Shown one piece after another: positions 36,397-45,439 of a stretch of 64,000 nucleotides of DNA. The position numbers and the translations under genes are program-made. The stretch lies in contig CBDDPZ010000009.1 in assembly GCA_965232575.1 (NCBI GenBank), positions 806,001 through 870,000 of the forward strand. The letters run 5' to 3'. The notes under the pieces were generated by a model that saw only the letters and a program-made list of their open reading frames with translations, was not told the DNA's origin and did no database searches. This DNA comes from Bin5 sp965232575. GTDB taxonomy: Bacteria > Chloroflexota > Anaerolineae > Caldilineales > Caldilineaceae. How positions within the stretch are numbered: the first letter of the stretch is position 1; every line of letters begins with the position of its first letter.

Positions 36397-39336
36397 TTAC
36401 TCGTACGGATTCTGGTAGATCTCCAGATTCTCCGGAATATGGAGCAGATCACCCGGCCGCAAGATATAGTATGGTCGGATCGCGTTGGGATTGGCTGCCC
36501 GAAGCAGGGTGATAGGAATGTCGTACTTCGCGGCTATGTTGACCCAGGAATCGCCCGACTGCACTTCATGAATCATGCTTTCTTCATGAAGCCGAATTGG
36601 GATTACTCGGGGCAAGAGCAGGCGCTCCCCGTTCAATGAGCCCTTTACGTGCAGGTTTGCGCCACGCAACACACTCTCAGGCAGTCCGTGGGCCCGGGCC
36701 AGGCCGGCCCAACTGTCATTTGCTCTCGCTGTGTAGTAACGCAAGTCTGAGCATGATCCCAGTGATACGGGAATTTCCTTTTGCATACTGTAAGAGAGAA
36801 GCCTGAATTTTTCGAGTTCAGTGAATGGAATGTACATCAGGTCTTCCCTGTATTCAGGAGGCGGCGTATTCAAGCCATCGTCATCCTCGTCAACCTGAAT
36901 CTCTGGCATAGGTGGAAGCGGCCTGCCTACTGTGGAGTAACCGGGGGGGAAGGCAAGACCGACCCAGCTCGAAATTCGGAGCAATGATCGGGTCTCCGGG
37001 GCACTGTTAGTTCTGCCGCCGTTGATCGCGCCCGCCGATTCGTCGACCATACAATAGGCCAGGTCCACAAAATCATTGGAACGCGCGAAGTGCGTAGGCA
37101 GCGACTTGCCCGTGACCACGGTTCCCGCCAGTAGTCCGTTTCCTCGTGTCTTGCTCAACCAGCTGGAAGTAAAGTACTCACCGCCAGTGCGACAACGCAC
37201 CGCCGGCGGGCAATCGGGCAGTTGGACAACGGAAGCCGGTACGTCGAACGCCCACAGGTTTGGGTCGTCGGGCGCTCCAATTAGCTCCCGCATCCCTTTG
37301 TCTGCAATCACTGCTTCCATAAAATTATGCCAGAGGGGCGCTGCGCCGGCTGCACCACTATTGCCCCACATCGGGGTCCCGTCGCTGTTACCGGTCCATA
37401 CGCCGGCCACAAGGTATTTCGTGAAGCCAACTGTCCAATTGTCCTTGAAGTTGGTTGTTGTTCCCGTCTTCGCAGCAGCGGGGCGGCTTAACTTCAGTCT
37501 GCTATTTACGCCAAAGGCTGGTTTTCTGGCCTCGTTGTCACTCAAAATATCGGTGACCTGGAAGGCGACTCCTTCTGAGATTATGCGCTTCTGTCCTACC
37601 GGGGGCGGGGAGCGATAACGGCCCAAGTCATCAACCATGAACAACGCAAATTGCGGCGGGGAGTAGAGTCCGTCGTTGGCGAATGTGCGAAAGGCGTTCG
37701 TCAATTCCAGCAGCGACACTTCTCCCGCCCCAAGAGACAGGCTCAGTCCGTAGCTGTCCGGTTCTCTCGTAAGACTCGTGATGCCAAACTCTTTCGCCTT
37801 GGAAACCAGGCGTTCATTGCCCAGAGATGCCAGAAGCTTTACGGCCGGAACATTGTAGCTGTTCGCAAGCGCTGTGCGCACCGTGACGGGTCCGTGGAAA
37901 GTCCGGTCGTAGTTCCGCGGGCTGTAGAAGTGCCCCATGCCCACAGGATACGGAGTTGGGGTATCCCATATGACGGTGGCAGGTGATATCAGGTCTTGGG
38001 ATAGTGCAGCTGCATAGAGAATTGGTTTGAAGGAACTTCCTGGCTGCCTTAGGCTGACCGACAGATTCACTTGCCCGGCGTCCTCCTCCCTGAAATCGAC
38101 TCCGCCGACCATGGCCAGAATTTCGCCTGTCTGAGGCTGTATGGCCACGAGCGCGCCGTTTGTCATCCGGTAAGCTTTTCCAACCTTGTCGATCCAGGCT
38201 TTCAGCTCCTGTTCCGCCAGCACCTGCATCGGCATATCCAGAGAGGTGATAATATGCATGCCGGACCGGCGCATCTTCCAACGCCCATTTTCTATGCCCA
38301 GGGCTTCGGCCATCCGCCTCTCTAGAGCCTTCTCCACATAGAGAACGAAATGGGGCGCCAGATAATCTTTCTCTTCTGAGCTGCCGATCAGGAATATCTC
38401 TTCCTTAAATATGGCATTGGCCTTCTCTTGCGACAGAAAGTCGTGACGCACCAGTAGGTCCAATACGATGCGCTGCCTCTGCTTGGCGGCATCGAAATTG
38501 CTAAACAGGTCAAATGCCGCCGGCTGCTGGGGCACTCCAGCCAAGATCGTCGCCTCAGCCCAGTTCAGATCGATGGCGCTCTTGCCAAAATAGACCTGCG
38601 CTGCCGCTTCGGGCCCGTAGGCCAGATGTCCGTAATTGACAAGGTTCAGATAAATCTCCAGCAGCTCTTCCTTGTTGAACAGAATCGTCAGGTCGTGGGC
38701 CAGTCCAATCTCATGGAACTTCCGATCAATTGTCTGTTCGAATCTTTCCTCTGGTTCAAGAAAGAGATTGCGCGCAAGCTGCATGGTGATCGTGCTCGCG
38801 CCTGAGGCAATCGATTGCGTCTGTACATTTTGTATTGCCGCGCCGACAATCCGACGACTGTCCACGCCGCGATTGGTGAAGAATGAAGCGTCCTCGGTTG
38901 CTACGGTGGCTGAGATCAGGGCCGGCGAAATCTGGTCGAGTGTGACCCATGTGCGTCGCCCTTCCTCAAAGAACTCCGCGAGAAGGACACCGTTCCGATC
39001 GTAAACGCGGGTCGTCTCAAAGAGCTTTGGCAAGCTGCCATTGGGCTGATACTGCTGCAAATAATGTTCGACGACCGTCTTGATCGATCCTTCCGGACGC
39101 GGGCCCAATCTCCCTGGTACGAGCTCGTCCAGTGGTGGAGCCTCAAATGGGTCGAATCCGAACGGTATATTTTCCAGGCCCAGTTCCGCCTCTTCAGATT
39201 CGTCGCCTGAACAGCCCGCCGACAAAAGCATGGTTAGCGCCAGTAAACCTGCGATTGCAGCACGCCGCAGGCTTGCCCCCCACACCGCGTTGCACAAGCA
39301 ATTCAGAAAGACGTGCAGGAAATTACGTTCGGACAT
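36397..39336 (-). CDS. Class A penicillin-binding protein with two C-terminal LysM domains
   Basis: 979 residues from ATG 39336 (GAAGGA ten bases upstream); in-frame ATGs at 39435 and 39483 are possible. Start of the membrane or lipoprotein region: AAIAGLLALTMLLSAGCSGD. GT51 domain: EDASFFTNRGVDSRRIVGAA, STITMQLARNLFLE. Transpeptidase: GSSFKPILY (SxxK), SYNVPAV, KTGTTTN. At the C-terminus are two LysM modules (YYTARANDSWAGLARAHGLP and HEVQSGDSWVNIAAKYDIPI), which bind glycan and may hold the enzyme on the wall. It is a tandem paralogue of the gene at 33267. If this start is right, 39337-39688 (352 bases) holds no other gene. Confidence 0.9.
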   Translation of the reverse strand: MSERNFLHVFLNCLCNAVWGASLRRAAIAGLLALTMLLSAGCSGDESEEAELGLENIPFGFDPFEAPPLDELVPGRLGPRPEGSIKTVVEHYLQQYQPNGSLPKLFETTRVYDRNGVLLAEFFEEGRRTWVTLDQISPALISATVATEDASFFTNRGVDSRRIVGAAIQNVQTQSIASGASTITMQLARNLFLEPEERFEQTIDRKFHEIGLAHDLTILFNKEELLEIYLNLVNYGHLAYGPEAAAQVYFGKSAIDLNWAEATILAGVPQQPAAFDLFSNFDAAKQRQRIVLDLLVRHDFLSQEKANAIFKEEIFLIGSSEEKDYLAPHFVLYVEKALERRMAEALGIENGRWKMRRSGMHIITSLDMPMQVLAEQELKAWIDKVGKAYRMTNGALVAIQPQTGEILAMVGGVDFREEDAGQVNLSVSLRQPGSSFKPILYAAALSQDLISPATVIWDTPTPYPVGMGHFYSPRNYDRTFHGPVTVRTALANSYNVPAVKLLASLGNERLVSKAKEFGITSLTREPDSYGLSLSLGAGEVSLLELTNAFRTFANDGLYSPPQFALFMVDDLGRYRSPPPVGQKRIISEGVAFQVTDILSDNEARKPAFGVNSRLKLSRPAAAKTGTTTNFKDNWTVGFTKYLVAGVWTGNSDGTPMWGNSGAAGAAPLWHNFMEAVIADKGMRELIGAPDDPNLWAFDVPASVVQLPDCPPAVRCRTGGEYFTSSWLSKTRGNGLLAGTVVTGKSLPTHFARSNDFVDLAYCMVDESAGAINGGRTNSAPETRSLLRISSWVGLAFPPGYSTVGRPLPPMPEIQVDEDDDGLNTPPPEYREDLMYIPFTELEKFRLLSYSMQKEIPVSLGSCSDLRYYTARANDSWAGLARAHGLPESVLRGANLHVKGSLNGERLLLPRVIPIRLHEESMIHEVQSGDSWVNIAAKYDIPITLLRAANPNAIRPYYILRPGDLLHIPENLEIYQNPYE

Positions 39337-39688
39337 TGAATTGCGATCCTTCCGTGAGCAACTTGGGCCTCCTGGTCCTGCCGCTACATTACGCCGCGGA
39401 TTAAAGCAAATCCCCGTCCCGGTCTTTTCCTTCATGTTCCTACCGCCCTCCGTGACACCACTATGCCAAGCAGGCCTCGACACGGCTCATCGTGTGCGAA
39501 TTTCTGCACCACATTGGGAGACGGGTATCTTCCCGTTCAAAGCATGAATCATCGATAACGGGGGCCGCACTCTAAATTGTATCACACTAATGATTTCTAA
39601 AAGCGCGGAGAACAGAAAATGCGCAATAGAAAAGTCATTCGGCAATCCTTAATAGATTGCAATGGATTCATATCGGAGTCAAACAGGA

Positions 39689-39710
39689 AAACCGCTCGAA
39701 TGAGCGGTTT
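39689..39710 (-). terminator. Terminator after tRNA-Cys
   Basis: AAACCGCTC (39689-39697), loop GAAT, GAGCGGTTT (39702-39710): a perfect nine-base stem. On the minus strand it starts two bases after the tRNA 3' end and runs into TCCTGTTT. Confidence 0.75.
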
Positions 39711-39711
39711 A

Positions 39712-39782
<71 letters not shown>

Positions 39783-39812
39783 GCACAACCTGCAGGAATC
39801 AACTCGCAAACG

Positions 39813-39841
39813 ATCGTATCAGGGCTGCAGCGCATTGTCAA
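39813..39841 (-). promoter_or_regulatory. Sigma-70 promoter of tRNA-Cys
   Basis: On the minus strand, a perfect TTGACA (39841-39836), a 17-base spacer and TACGAT (39818-39813). Start point near 39806, about 24 bases before the tRNA. Confidence 0.75.
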
Positions 39842-39911
39842 ATCAGACGGGTCAAGGTTATCCTCTATCTAACTGCTCCGCTCAGTTTAGTATTCCAGGA
39901 CATTACTGACT

Positions 39912-40271
39912 ATGACATTGTCGGATGAAATGATCGTTTGCGAACGTTGCGGTGTTACATTTCTTTGGACAGTCGAGGACAGACGGAAAGAGGGTGGCGG
40001 ACAGAAGCCTCCCCCCCTTTGCCTGGGTTGCGGATTTCTTCTGCCCGCCGCCGAACGGGAACGTGGTCTGGTAAAGTGGTACAGCCCGCGCAAAAAGTAT
40101 GGCTTCATTTCACGCTCAGATGGACCTGACCTCTTTGCCCACCGTTCCCGCTTCGACGGTGTTGGCCGCCTGCGGCCGGGTGACCTGGTTGAATTCGCAA
40201 TCGAGGAGACCGAGAAGGGTGCCGCAGCGGTTGACGTGAGATTGCTTTCCAAACGGCCCGGGAGCGCATGA
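39912..40271 (+). CDS. Zinc-ribbon / cold-shock-domain protein
   Basis: 119 residues. Residues 9-50 form a zinc ribbon with CERCGVTF and CLGCGFLL. Residues about 53-112 are a cold shock domain: RGLVKWYSPRKKYGFISRSD, then DLFAHRSRF and LRPGDLVEFAIEETEKGAAA. The RNP1-like KKYGFI motif binds single-stranded nucleic acid. It probably acts in the cytoplasm on RNA. The zinc-ribbon fusion is found in some Chloroflexi. It stands alone, divergent from tRNA-Cys. Confidence 0.82.
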   Translation: MTLSDEMIVCERCGVTFLWTVEDRRKEGGGQKPPPLCLGCGFLLPAAERERGLVKWYSPRKKYGFISRSDGPDLFAHRSRFDGVGRLRPGDLVEFAIEETEKGAAAVDVRLLSKRPGSA

Positions 40272-40308
40272 AAAGACTTCCTCTCGTCTGGCCAGCCGCC
40301 GGAAAGTC

Positions 40309-41448
40309 CTACTGCTCGGCCTCGGCGGGCGCTCCGGACAGCTCGGAAAACAGGTGATCGTAAGCTTTGGCTACGACCGGCCAGCCATAGCGTTCCCGCA
40401 CTGCCCGACGTAGTGAAGGTGGCGCCGCTCGCGGCATTTCCAGGCGCTGGCGCGCCATCGCGAAGAGATCTTCAGCGTCAGTGTACAGACAGGCTGCGTG
40501 CAACTCGGCCGGAATCAGTTCAGGGTAGCTGAGACGGTTCGGCAAGAGGGGAAATGCCCCTGCCTGCACCGCTTCCAGAATGCTGATACCGAAGAATTCG
40601 TGTTCCGCCGTACTGACGACAAGATCCGCCTTTTGCAGCAGCGCCCGATACGCCTGCCTCGACGGCAGGAAACCCCAATGTTCGATTCGGTGAGCAAGAC
40701 GCGTCGCGGCTTCCTCAAACTCAACCGGAACTCTTCGAAAGTTTTCGCCCGCTACGGCAAGACTGAATTCTTGTCCTGTCTCTTCAAGCTTGTATATCAG
40801 GTCAAAGAAGCGGTCCGGGCGTTTATCGTACTCCCAGCGCTGATTCCACAGAATTAACGGTGCATCCAGTCCCGCGTCACGGCGGTTCCGCTCTTGGATG
40901 TCGATGCCAACCGGCATTACCTTAGTGCGGGCCTCAACCTCCTCGATCTGCTCCAAGTGGTTGTAGTCGGGAAAATGCTTGAGCAGGTTTGGCAGTTCCC
41001 CGAACCAGCTCTGACGGTGAAACTCGGAGTTGAATACGACGAGGTCGGCACTGAGCTGGCTCAGCCAGTTTATCATGGCATAAGTTAGATCCGGCTTCTC
41101 GCCCGGACGCCAAGGGTAGGTCAGCTGGTTTTCATGCATATAGAGAACTGTTCTGGTCCGCGCCGGCAGCGTTGCTCGCAACAGGGCAAGCCATGCCGAG
41201 AGGTTCGTCATGTCGGTGGCGAGAACCAGGTCAGGCGGTGGGCCGGAGACTTCTGCCTTCGCCTGCGCAGCCAGTTCAATCGCGCCCCCTTGCATCCGCC
41301 ATTTCCAGAACCGGCCGGCCAGAGTAAAGAGTTGAACTGAATGACGGCTGTGAGCTTGATAGCCTTCAGCCCACACTTTATGACTTCCAGTGTGATAAGG
41401 TGAGAGAAGCCAAATTGTCAGCGGTTTCGATGGGACTGAATTCGTCAT
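40309..41448 (-). CDS. tRNA-queuosine alpha-mannosyltransferase-like glycosyltransferase (DUF3524)
   Basis: 379 residues. The N-terminus (WLLSPYHTGSHKVWAEGYQA, then GRFWKWRMQGGAIELA) is the DUF3524 signature seen in animal GTDC1, the enzyme that adds mannose to queuosine in tRNA-Asp. The C-terminal half is a GT-B donor domain (ILWNQRWEYDKRPDRFFDLI, HEFFGISILEAVQAGAFPLL). Bacterial members are less studied; tRNA modification is the family-based inference. No queuosine genes are in the window. Confidence 0.8.
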   Translation of the reverse strand: MTNSVPSKPLTIWLLSPYHTGSHKVWAEGYQAHSRHSVQLFTLAGRFWKWRMQGGAIELAAQAKAEVSGPPPDLVLATDMTNLSAWLALLRATLPARTRTVLYMHENQLTYPWRPGEKPDLTYAMINWLSQLSADLVVFNSEFHRQSWFGELPNLLKHFPDYNHLEQIEEVEARTKVMPVGIDIQERNRRDAGLDAPLILWNQRWEYDKRPDRFFDLIYKLEETGQEFSLAVAGENFRRVPVEFEEAATRLAHRIEHWGFLPSRQAYRALLQKADLVVSTAEHEFFGISILEAVQAGAFPLLPNRLSYPELIPAELHAACLYTDAEDLFAMARQRLEMPRAAPPSLRRAVRERYGWPVVAKAYDHLFSELSGAPAEAEQ

Positions 41449-41859
41449 CGACCAGAGGTCTGCCTGAAAATCAGTATGGTTAGAGGCGGCGGGCGGGACC
41501 TAAACGGCCTGTCACATACAGACGGTGCCGCCAGGGACCGATACTTTCGCGCCCAGTGAGACTTGACCTGCAACCCCGTCCAGTTAGCATATCTCAAGAC
41601 GCCTACAAAAGTAACTTATCAGAAGCCCTCTATCAACTCTATACCGGCAAGCGGCCCTCCAGGGACGGCCGGCCATGCCTGACAGAAATTGCAGAGACGG
41701 TCGGCCTTCTGAAAATGAATTTTCACTTTGCGGGAACATACGCCTATGCTATAATCCGAATCGGGCAGCTTGGGAGATACGGCCAGATTCGGCCGCCTCC
41801 GGCGAATTCGTGGACATTACCCTGGAACGGGTTCAGCATATCGTGTACAGGAGCCAGGA
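41449..41859 (+). other. 411-base intergenic region
   Basis: Divergent gap between the mannosyltransferase-like gene and the nuclease-family gene. Open frames here (such as 41556-41867) have no family features. The only clear element is the extended -10 promoter at 41728-41755. Confidence 0.5.
41728..41755 (+). promoter_or_regulatory. Extended -10 promoter for the DUF151 gene
   Basis: TGC-TATAAT (TATAAT 41750-41755) gives an extended -10; the -35 region is weak (TTGCGG 41728-41733, 16-base spacer). Start near 41762, about 98 bases before ATG 41860. Confidence 0.6.
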
Positions 41860-42378
41860 ATGATTGAGGTTGTTATCGACAGTGTGCGCGTAAGTCTGAT
41901 GTCCCAACATAGAATCGTAGTTCTGCGAGAAGAGAGCGGCGAAAGGTATCTCCCCATTTGGATTGGCCCCTTTGAAGCTGATGCAATCACTATACAACTG
42001 CAGGGCATCGAAGTCGTAAGGCCAATGACTCACGATCTACTGCGCCAGATTACGGAATCGCTTGACGGCGAGATTACACACGTCGTAATAAGCGATCTTC
42101 AGAACGAGACCTTTTTCGCCGCGATAGTTCTTGAAGCCAACGGCGAGACGTTGGAGATTGACAGCCGGCCCAGCGACGCCGTCGCCTTAGCAGTCCGAGT
42201 GGATGTACCGATCTACGTTGCCGAAGATGTTATGGAGCGGGCCGGTATGCAGCCGGAAGAGGAGTTAGGCGTACTGGACCAAGGTACTGAAGGCGTCGAG
42301 GAGGAAGTAGGAGAAACCAGCGATGAAGACTTGGACGTCTTTCGCGACTTTATTGAAGGACTCGACATCGACAATTAA
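41860..42378 (+). CDS. Bifunctional nuclease family protein (DUF151)
   Basis: 172 residues from ATG 41860, with AGGAGCCAGGA upstream; earlier ATGs precede the promoter. VIDSVRVSLMSQHRIVVLRE, GERYLPIWIGPFEADAI and IDSRPSDAVALAVRVDVPIY are hallmark segments. Homologues have RNase and DNase activity in plants and Mycobacterium. The C-terminal 40 residues are acidic and variable. A terminator follows, then dnaB. Confidence 0.9.
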   Translation: MIEVVIDSVRVSLMSQHRIVVLREESGERYLPIWIGPFEADAITIQLQGIEVVRPMTHDLLRQITESLDGEITHVVISDLQNETFFAAIVLEANGETLEIDSRPSDAVALAVRVDVPIYVAEDVMERAGMQPEEELGVLDQGTEGVEEEVGETSDEDLDVFRDFIEGLDIDN

Positions 42379-42469
42379 GGGGGCTAGGTAGGGGGTGTCG
42401 TCGGCTACGTTCCAGGTGGTTCGACGGACGGAAACGGGGGCTGCGCAATCGTAACTATAAGGAACTAAG

Positions 42470-42510
42470 ACGGCGGCGGGGTCGCATCTAAGCGGTTCTC
42501 GCCGTTTTTT
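42470..42510 (+). terminator. Possible rho-independent terminator
   Basis: ACGGCG (42470-42475) can pair with CGCCGT (42500-42505), followed by T6 (42505-42510). The 24-base loop is long, so the hairpin is only moderately convincing. It would end the DUF151 transcript. Confidence 0.4.
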
Positions 42511-42638
42511 GCTCTCTTGCTATTGCTTGTCCCTGCATCTTCCACGTCACGATGGCGCGGGGCATAAGGAAATGGCATATATACACGCTATTTCAAAGCC
42601 CGATCCAGAACCGGGAGACCTTCACTTCGATTACTCCG

Positions 42639-44513
42639 ATGAGCGAAACGATTGAGGCAACCATCAAGACGACTCCGGCTAATGTGGAAGCTGAGCAGGC
42701 CGTGCTCGGGTCATTACTGATCGACCCGGATGCCATAGTTAAGGTCTCCACCACGCTACGAGACGTAGACTTCTATCGCGAGCCCCACCAGTGGATCTTC
42801 AGGGCCTTGCTGGCGCTCCATGAGAGGCGTGAACCAGCCGATTTCGTTACCCTCGTCGACGAACTGGAACGAAACGATCAGCTCGAGGAGATCGGTGGCC
42901 CCGCTTATATTACGCAGCTTATCAACAGCACGCCGACAGCCATATATGTAGACCATTACGCGCGTATCGTAGAGCGCACGGCCACGCTGCGGCGCCTGAT
43001 CGGCGCGGCCAACCAGATCGCCGAGCTTGCCTATGACGAAAGCCACGAGGTCAGCGAGGTGGTCGACAGGGCCGAGGGAATTATCTTTGGCGTCAGCGAA
43101 AGCCGTATCCACCGAGATCTGACACCCGTTGCCCGCGTATTGGACGAGGTTGTTGACCAGATCGACTTCCTGGCCCGTAATCAGAACCGGCTGATGGGAG
43201 TTCCCACGGGCTTTGTTCTGCTCGACAAGATGCTGGGCGGCTTCCAGAAGAGTGATTTGATCATCGTAGCCGGCCGCCCGGGAATGGGCAAGTCCAGCCT
43301 GGGGTTGTCAATTGCGCAGAATGCCGCCCGCCGCTACAAGGCTCGTGTTGCCATTTTCAGCCTGGAGATGAGCAGCGAGCAGGTTGTCCAACGTCTTCTT
43401 TCTATCGAGACCGCCATTGACAGCCATCGCCTGCGCATGGGCCAGATCGACGAGGAAGAATGGCCGATCCTGGTCGAGGCCGCCAATACACTTGCCGGCA
43501 CCAGTATATTTATCGACGACACGCCCAGTGCATCGGTGTTGGAGATCCGTACCAAGGCGCGCCGGCTCTACGCCGAACGCGGCATCGACCTGATCGTTGT
43601 CGACTATATGCAACTCATGTCTGGCGGTGGTAGTGGAGGACCTCGAGGAGAAAACCGCCAGCAGGAGATCAGCTTTATCAGTCGCTCCCTCAAAGGGTTG
43701 GCCCGGGAACTCAACGTTCCCGTTATCGCCCTCAGCCAACTCAGCCGGGCCGTCGAGACCCGGGCAAACAACAAGCCTGTACTTTCCGATCTGCGCGAAA
43801 GCGGGTGCCTCAGTGGCGATACATTGGTCTACCTTCCCGAATTGGCTTTGTCGTGTCCGATTCGGGCGCTCGTGAATCGCAGAGATTTCCAAATTGCAGC
43901 CCTCGACCAGGCACGGCACGGCCTCGTTCCTGCTATGGTCAGCAACGCCTTCTGCACGGGAACCAAGCCGGTCTTCCGCATTACAACAAAACAGGGCAGA
44001 ACCTTACGCGCAACCGCCAACCACAAATTCCTGTCCGAAAGCGGATGGAAACGACTGGACGAACTTCGCGCCGGAGAGCGCATTGCCGCGATAGATGAGA
44101 ACGCCTTGCGGACGGGCGCCCCCGAGTCTGACTCGACTCACGGGACCTCCGGTAACCTACAATTCAGGACTGCCGTCCATAACGAGACGCATGCGGGTGG
44201 TGTACACTGGGACCAGGTAGTCTCAATTCAAGCCGGCGGCGTCGCAGATGTTTACGATCTCACGGTGCCGGTCTATCACAATTTCGCTGCCAACGACTTA
44301 ATTGTTCATAATTCGATTGAACAGGATGCCGACGTCGTCATCTTTGTCTATCGCGAAGACTACTATAACGAGGAAACTGAACAGCAGAACATTGCCGACC
44401 TGATGGTCGCCAAGCACCGCCACGGAACGACCGGAACGGTCAGTCTTTATTTCCGCAAGGAACTGACCCAATTTCGCGATCTGGAGCTTCGGCAGGAGGA
44501 CCTGGACTATTGA
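42639..44513 (+). CDS. dnaB: Replicative DNA helicase DnaB, interrupted by an intein
   Basis: 624-residue precursor from ATG 42639; an ATG at 42552 adds 29 atypical residues. Without its 169-residue intein the helicase is 455 residues, the usual DnaB size. The N-terminal domain starts NVEAEQAVLGSLLIDPDAIV. The ATPase domain has AGRPGMGKSSLGLSIAQNAA (Walker A) and LIVVDYMQLMSG (Walker B). SDLRESG and SIEQDADVV flank the insertion, the known DnaB-b site. DnaB unwinds DNA at the replication fork. A DnaD-like protein and a DnaC-like loader follow, so the three form a helicase-loading cluster. Confidence 0.95.
   Translation: MSETIEATIKTTPANVEAEQAVLGSLLIDPDAIVKVSTTLRDVDFYREPHQWIFRALLALHERREPADFVTLVDELERNDQLEEIGGPAYITQLINSTPTAIYVDHYARIVERTATLRRLIGAANQIAELAYDESHEVSEVVDRAEGIIFGVSESRIHRDLTPVARVLDEVVDQIDFLARNQNRLMGVPTGFVLLDKMLGGFQKSDLIIVAGRPGMGKSSLGLSIAQNAARRYKARVAIFSLEMSSEQVVQRLLSIETAIDSHRLRMGQIDEEEWPILVEAANTLAGTSIFIDDTPSASVLEIRTKARRLYAERGIDLIVVDYMQLMSGGGSGGPRGENRQQEISFISRSLKGLARELNVPVIALSQLSRAVETRANNKPVLSDLRESGCLSGDTLVYLPELALSCPIRALVNRRDFQIAALDQARHGLVPAMVSNAFCTGTKPVFRITTKQGRTLRATANHKFLSESGWKRLDELRAGERIAAIDENALRTGAPESDSTHGTSGNLQFRTAVHNETHAGGVHWDQVVSIQAGGVADVYDLTVPVYHNFAANDLIVHNSIEQDADVVIFVYREDYYNEETEQQNIADLMVAKHRHGTTGTVSLYFRKELTQFRDLELRQEDLDY
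43806..44312 (+). other. Mini-intein in DnaB (DnaB-b site)
   Basis: 169 residues, from the first Cys (CLSGDTLVYL, block A) to the last His-Asn (LIVHN, block G) followed by Ser of the extein. Block B is LRATANHKFLS with the catalytic His; block F is VYDLTVPVYHNFAANDL. The central region has no LAGLIDADG or HNH endonuclease motifs, so this is a splicing-only mini-intein. It should self-excise and join SDLRESG to SIEQDAD. The allele matches the position of the Synechocystis and Rhodothermus DnaB inteins. Confidence 0.92.
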
Positions 44514-44701
44514 CGCGTAATCTCGCCGAAAAGTCAGCAGCGCAGTGCCCTTTGTGTTGAGTCAGCGGGCCATCTCCTGCTTGTTTACTGAAGGTCTGCG
44601 TTTTCCAAATGTCAAGACACCCGATTCTCAGGTTCCTGACTGTTGCTATCTATTGACGGAATGCGTGGCGCGATGAATGCAGGTTCCTCGTCGGAGGAGA
44701 A

Positions 44702-45439
44702 GTGACTCGACAACTGCCCGGCTTTGTCGGTTTCCCTGATCAGAATATGCTGGCCGTCGTCGTTCCTGACCTTTTTTTTATTGACCTTCTCCCTCAGATC
44801 GACGACTTGGCGGAACTGAAGTTGACCGTCTACTTTTTCTGGTTGCTGAACGAGCAGGAAGGGCCGCTGCGCTTTGTCCGGGGAGATGACTTGCGCCGCG
44901 ACGAAACCCTGCTCAACGGCCTGAGTCTGGAAAGCGAACTGCGCAGTCCACTGCATGTGCTCGATGACGCGCTTCAGCGCGCGGTTGCCCGCAACACGCT
45001 AATCCGAATGGATGTCGATGCAGGTTCGCAGGGTGATGTAAAGCGCCATAACGGTAATGGCCGGCAAAGCGAGGATGCCTCGCCTATTGCTGAGAAGGAA
45101 CCTTTCGTCGAGGACTGGTATTTTCTCAATACGGCCAAAGGACGCCAGTCGGTAGCCGCCATCCGCCAGGGCAGGTTAGCTGAGCTGCGAGGCGTTGTAC
45201 CTGATGAAGCCCGGCTCCACGTTGAACGACCGAATACTTTCGTACTATACGAACAAAACTTCGGACTCATGACAGCCATGATAGCCGACCAACTCAGGGA
45301 CCTGGAGAAAAGCTACCCTCCCGACTGGATAACCGAAGCCATGGAGATCGCGCTGCTCAACAACAAACGCCACTTGAACTACATCCGGGCGATTCTGAGA
45401 AGGTGGGAGACGGAGGGCAAGGACGAAGGTTATGGATGA
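44702..45439 (+). CDS. DnaD-domain-like replication protein
   Basis: 245 residues, GTG start with GGAGGAGAA just upstream. N-terminal helix-rich part (LAELKLTVYFFWLLNEQEGP) looks like the winged-helix DnaD-N domain. The C-terminal part (FVLYEQNFGLMTAMIADQLR, then MEIALLNNKRHLNYIRAILR) matches the DnaD-C domain, with the terminal NxxxLNYIRAILRRWE motif. DnaD helps load the helicase at origins. Its stop overlaps the next ATG by eight bases, tying it to the DnaC-like protein. Confidence 0.75.
   Translation: MTRQLPGFVGFPDQNMLAVVVPDLFFIDLLPQIDDLAELKLTVYFFWLLNEQEGPLRFVRGDDLRRDETLLNGLSLESELRSPLHVLDDALQRAVARNTLIRMDVDAGSQGDVKRHNGNGRQSEDASPIAEKEPFVEDWYFLNTAKGRQSVAAIRQGRLAELRGVVPDEARLHVERPNTFVLYEQNFGLMTAMIADQLRDLEKSYPPDWITEAMEIALLNNKRHLNYIRAILRRWETEGKDEGYG

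Noticed and set aside
39887..40252. Minus-strand frame over the zinc-ribbon/cold-shock gene
   Set aside because: The plus strand encodes clear CxxC pairs and a cold shock domain; the minus frame is a shadow.
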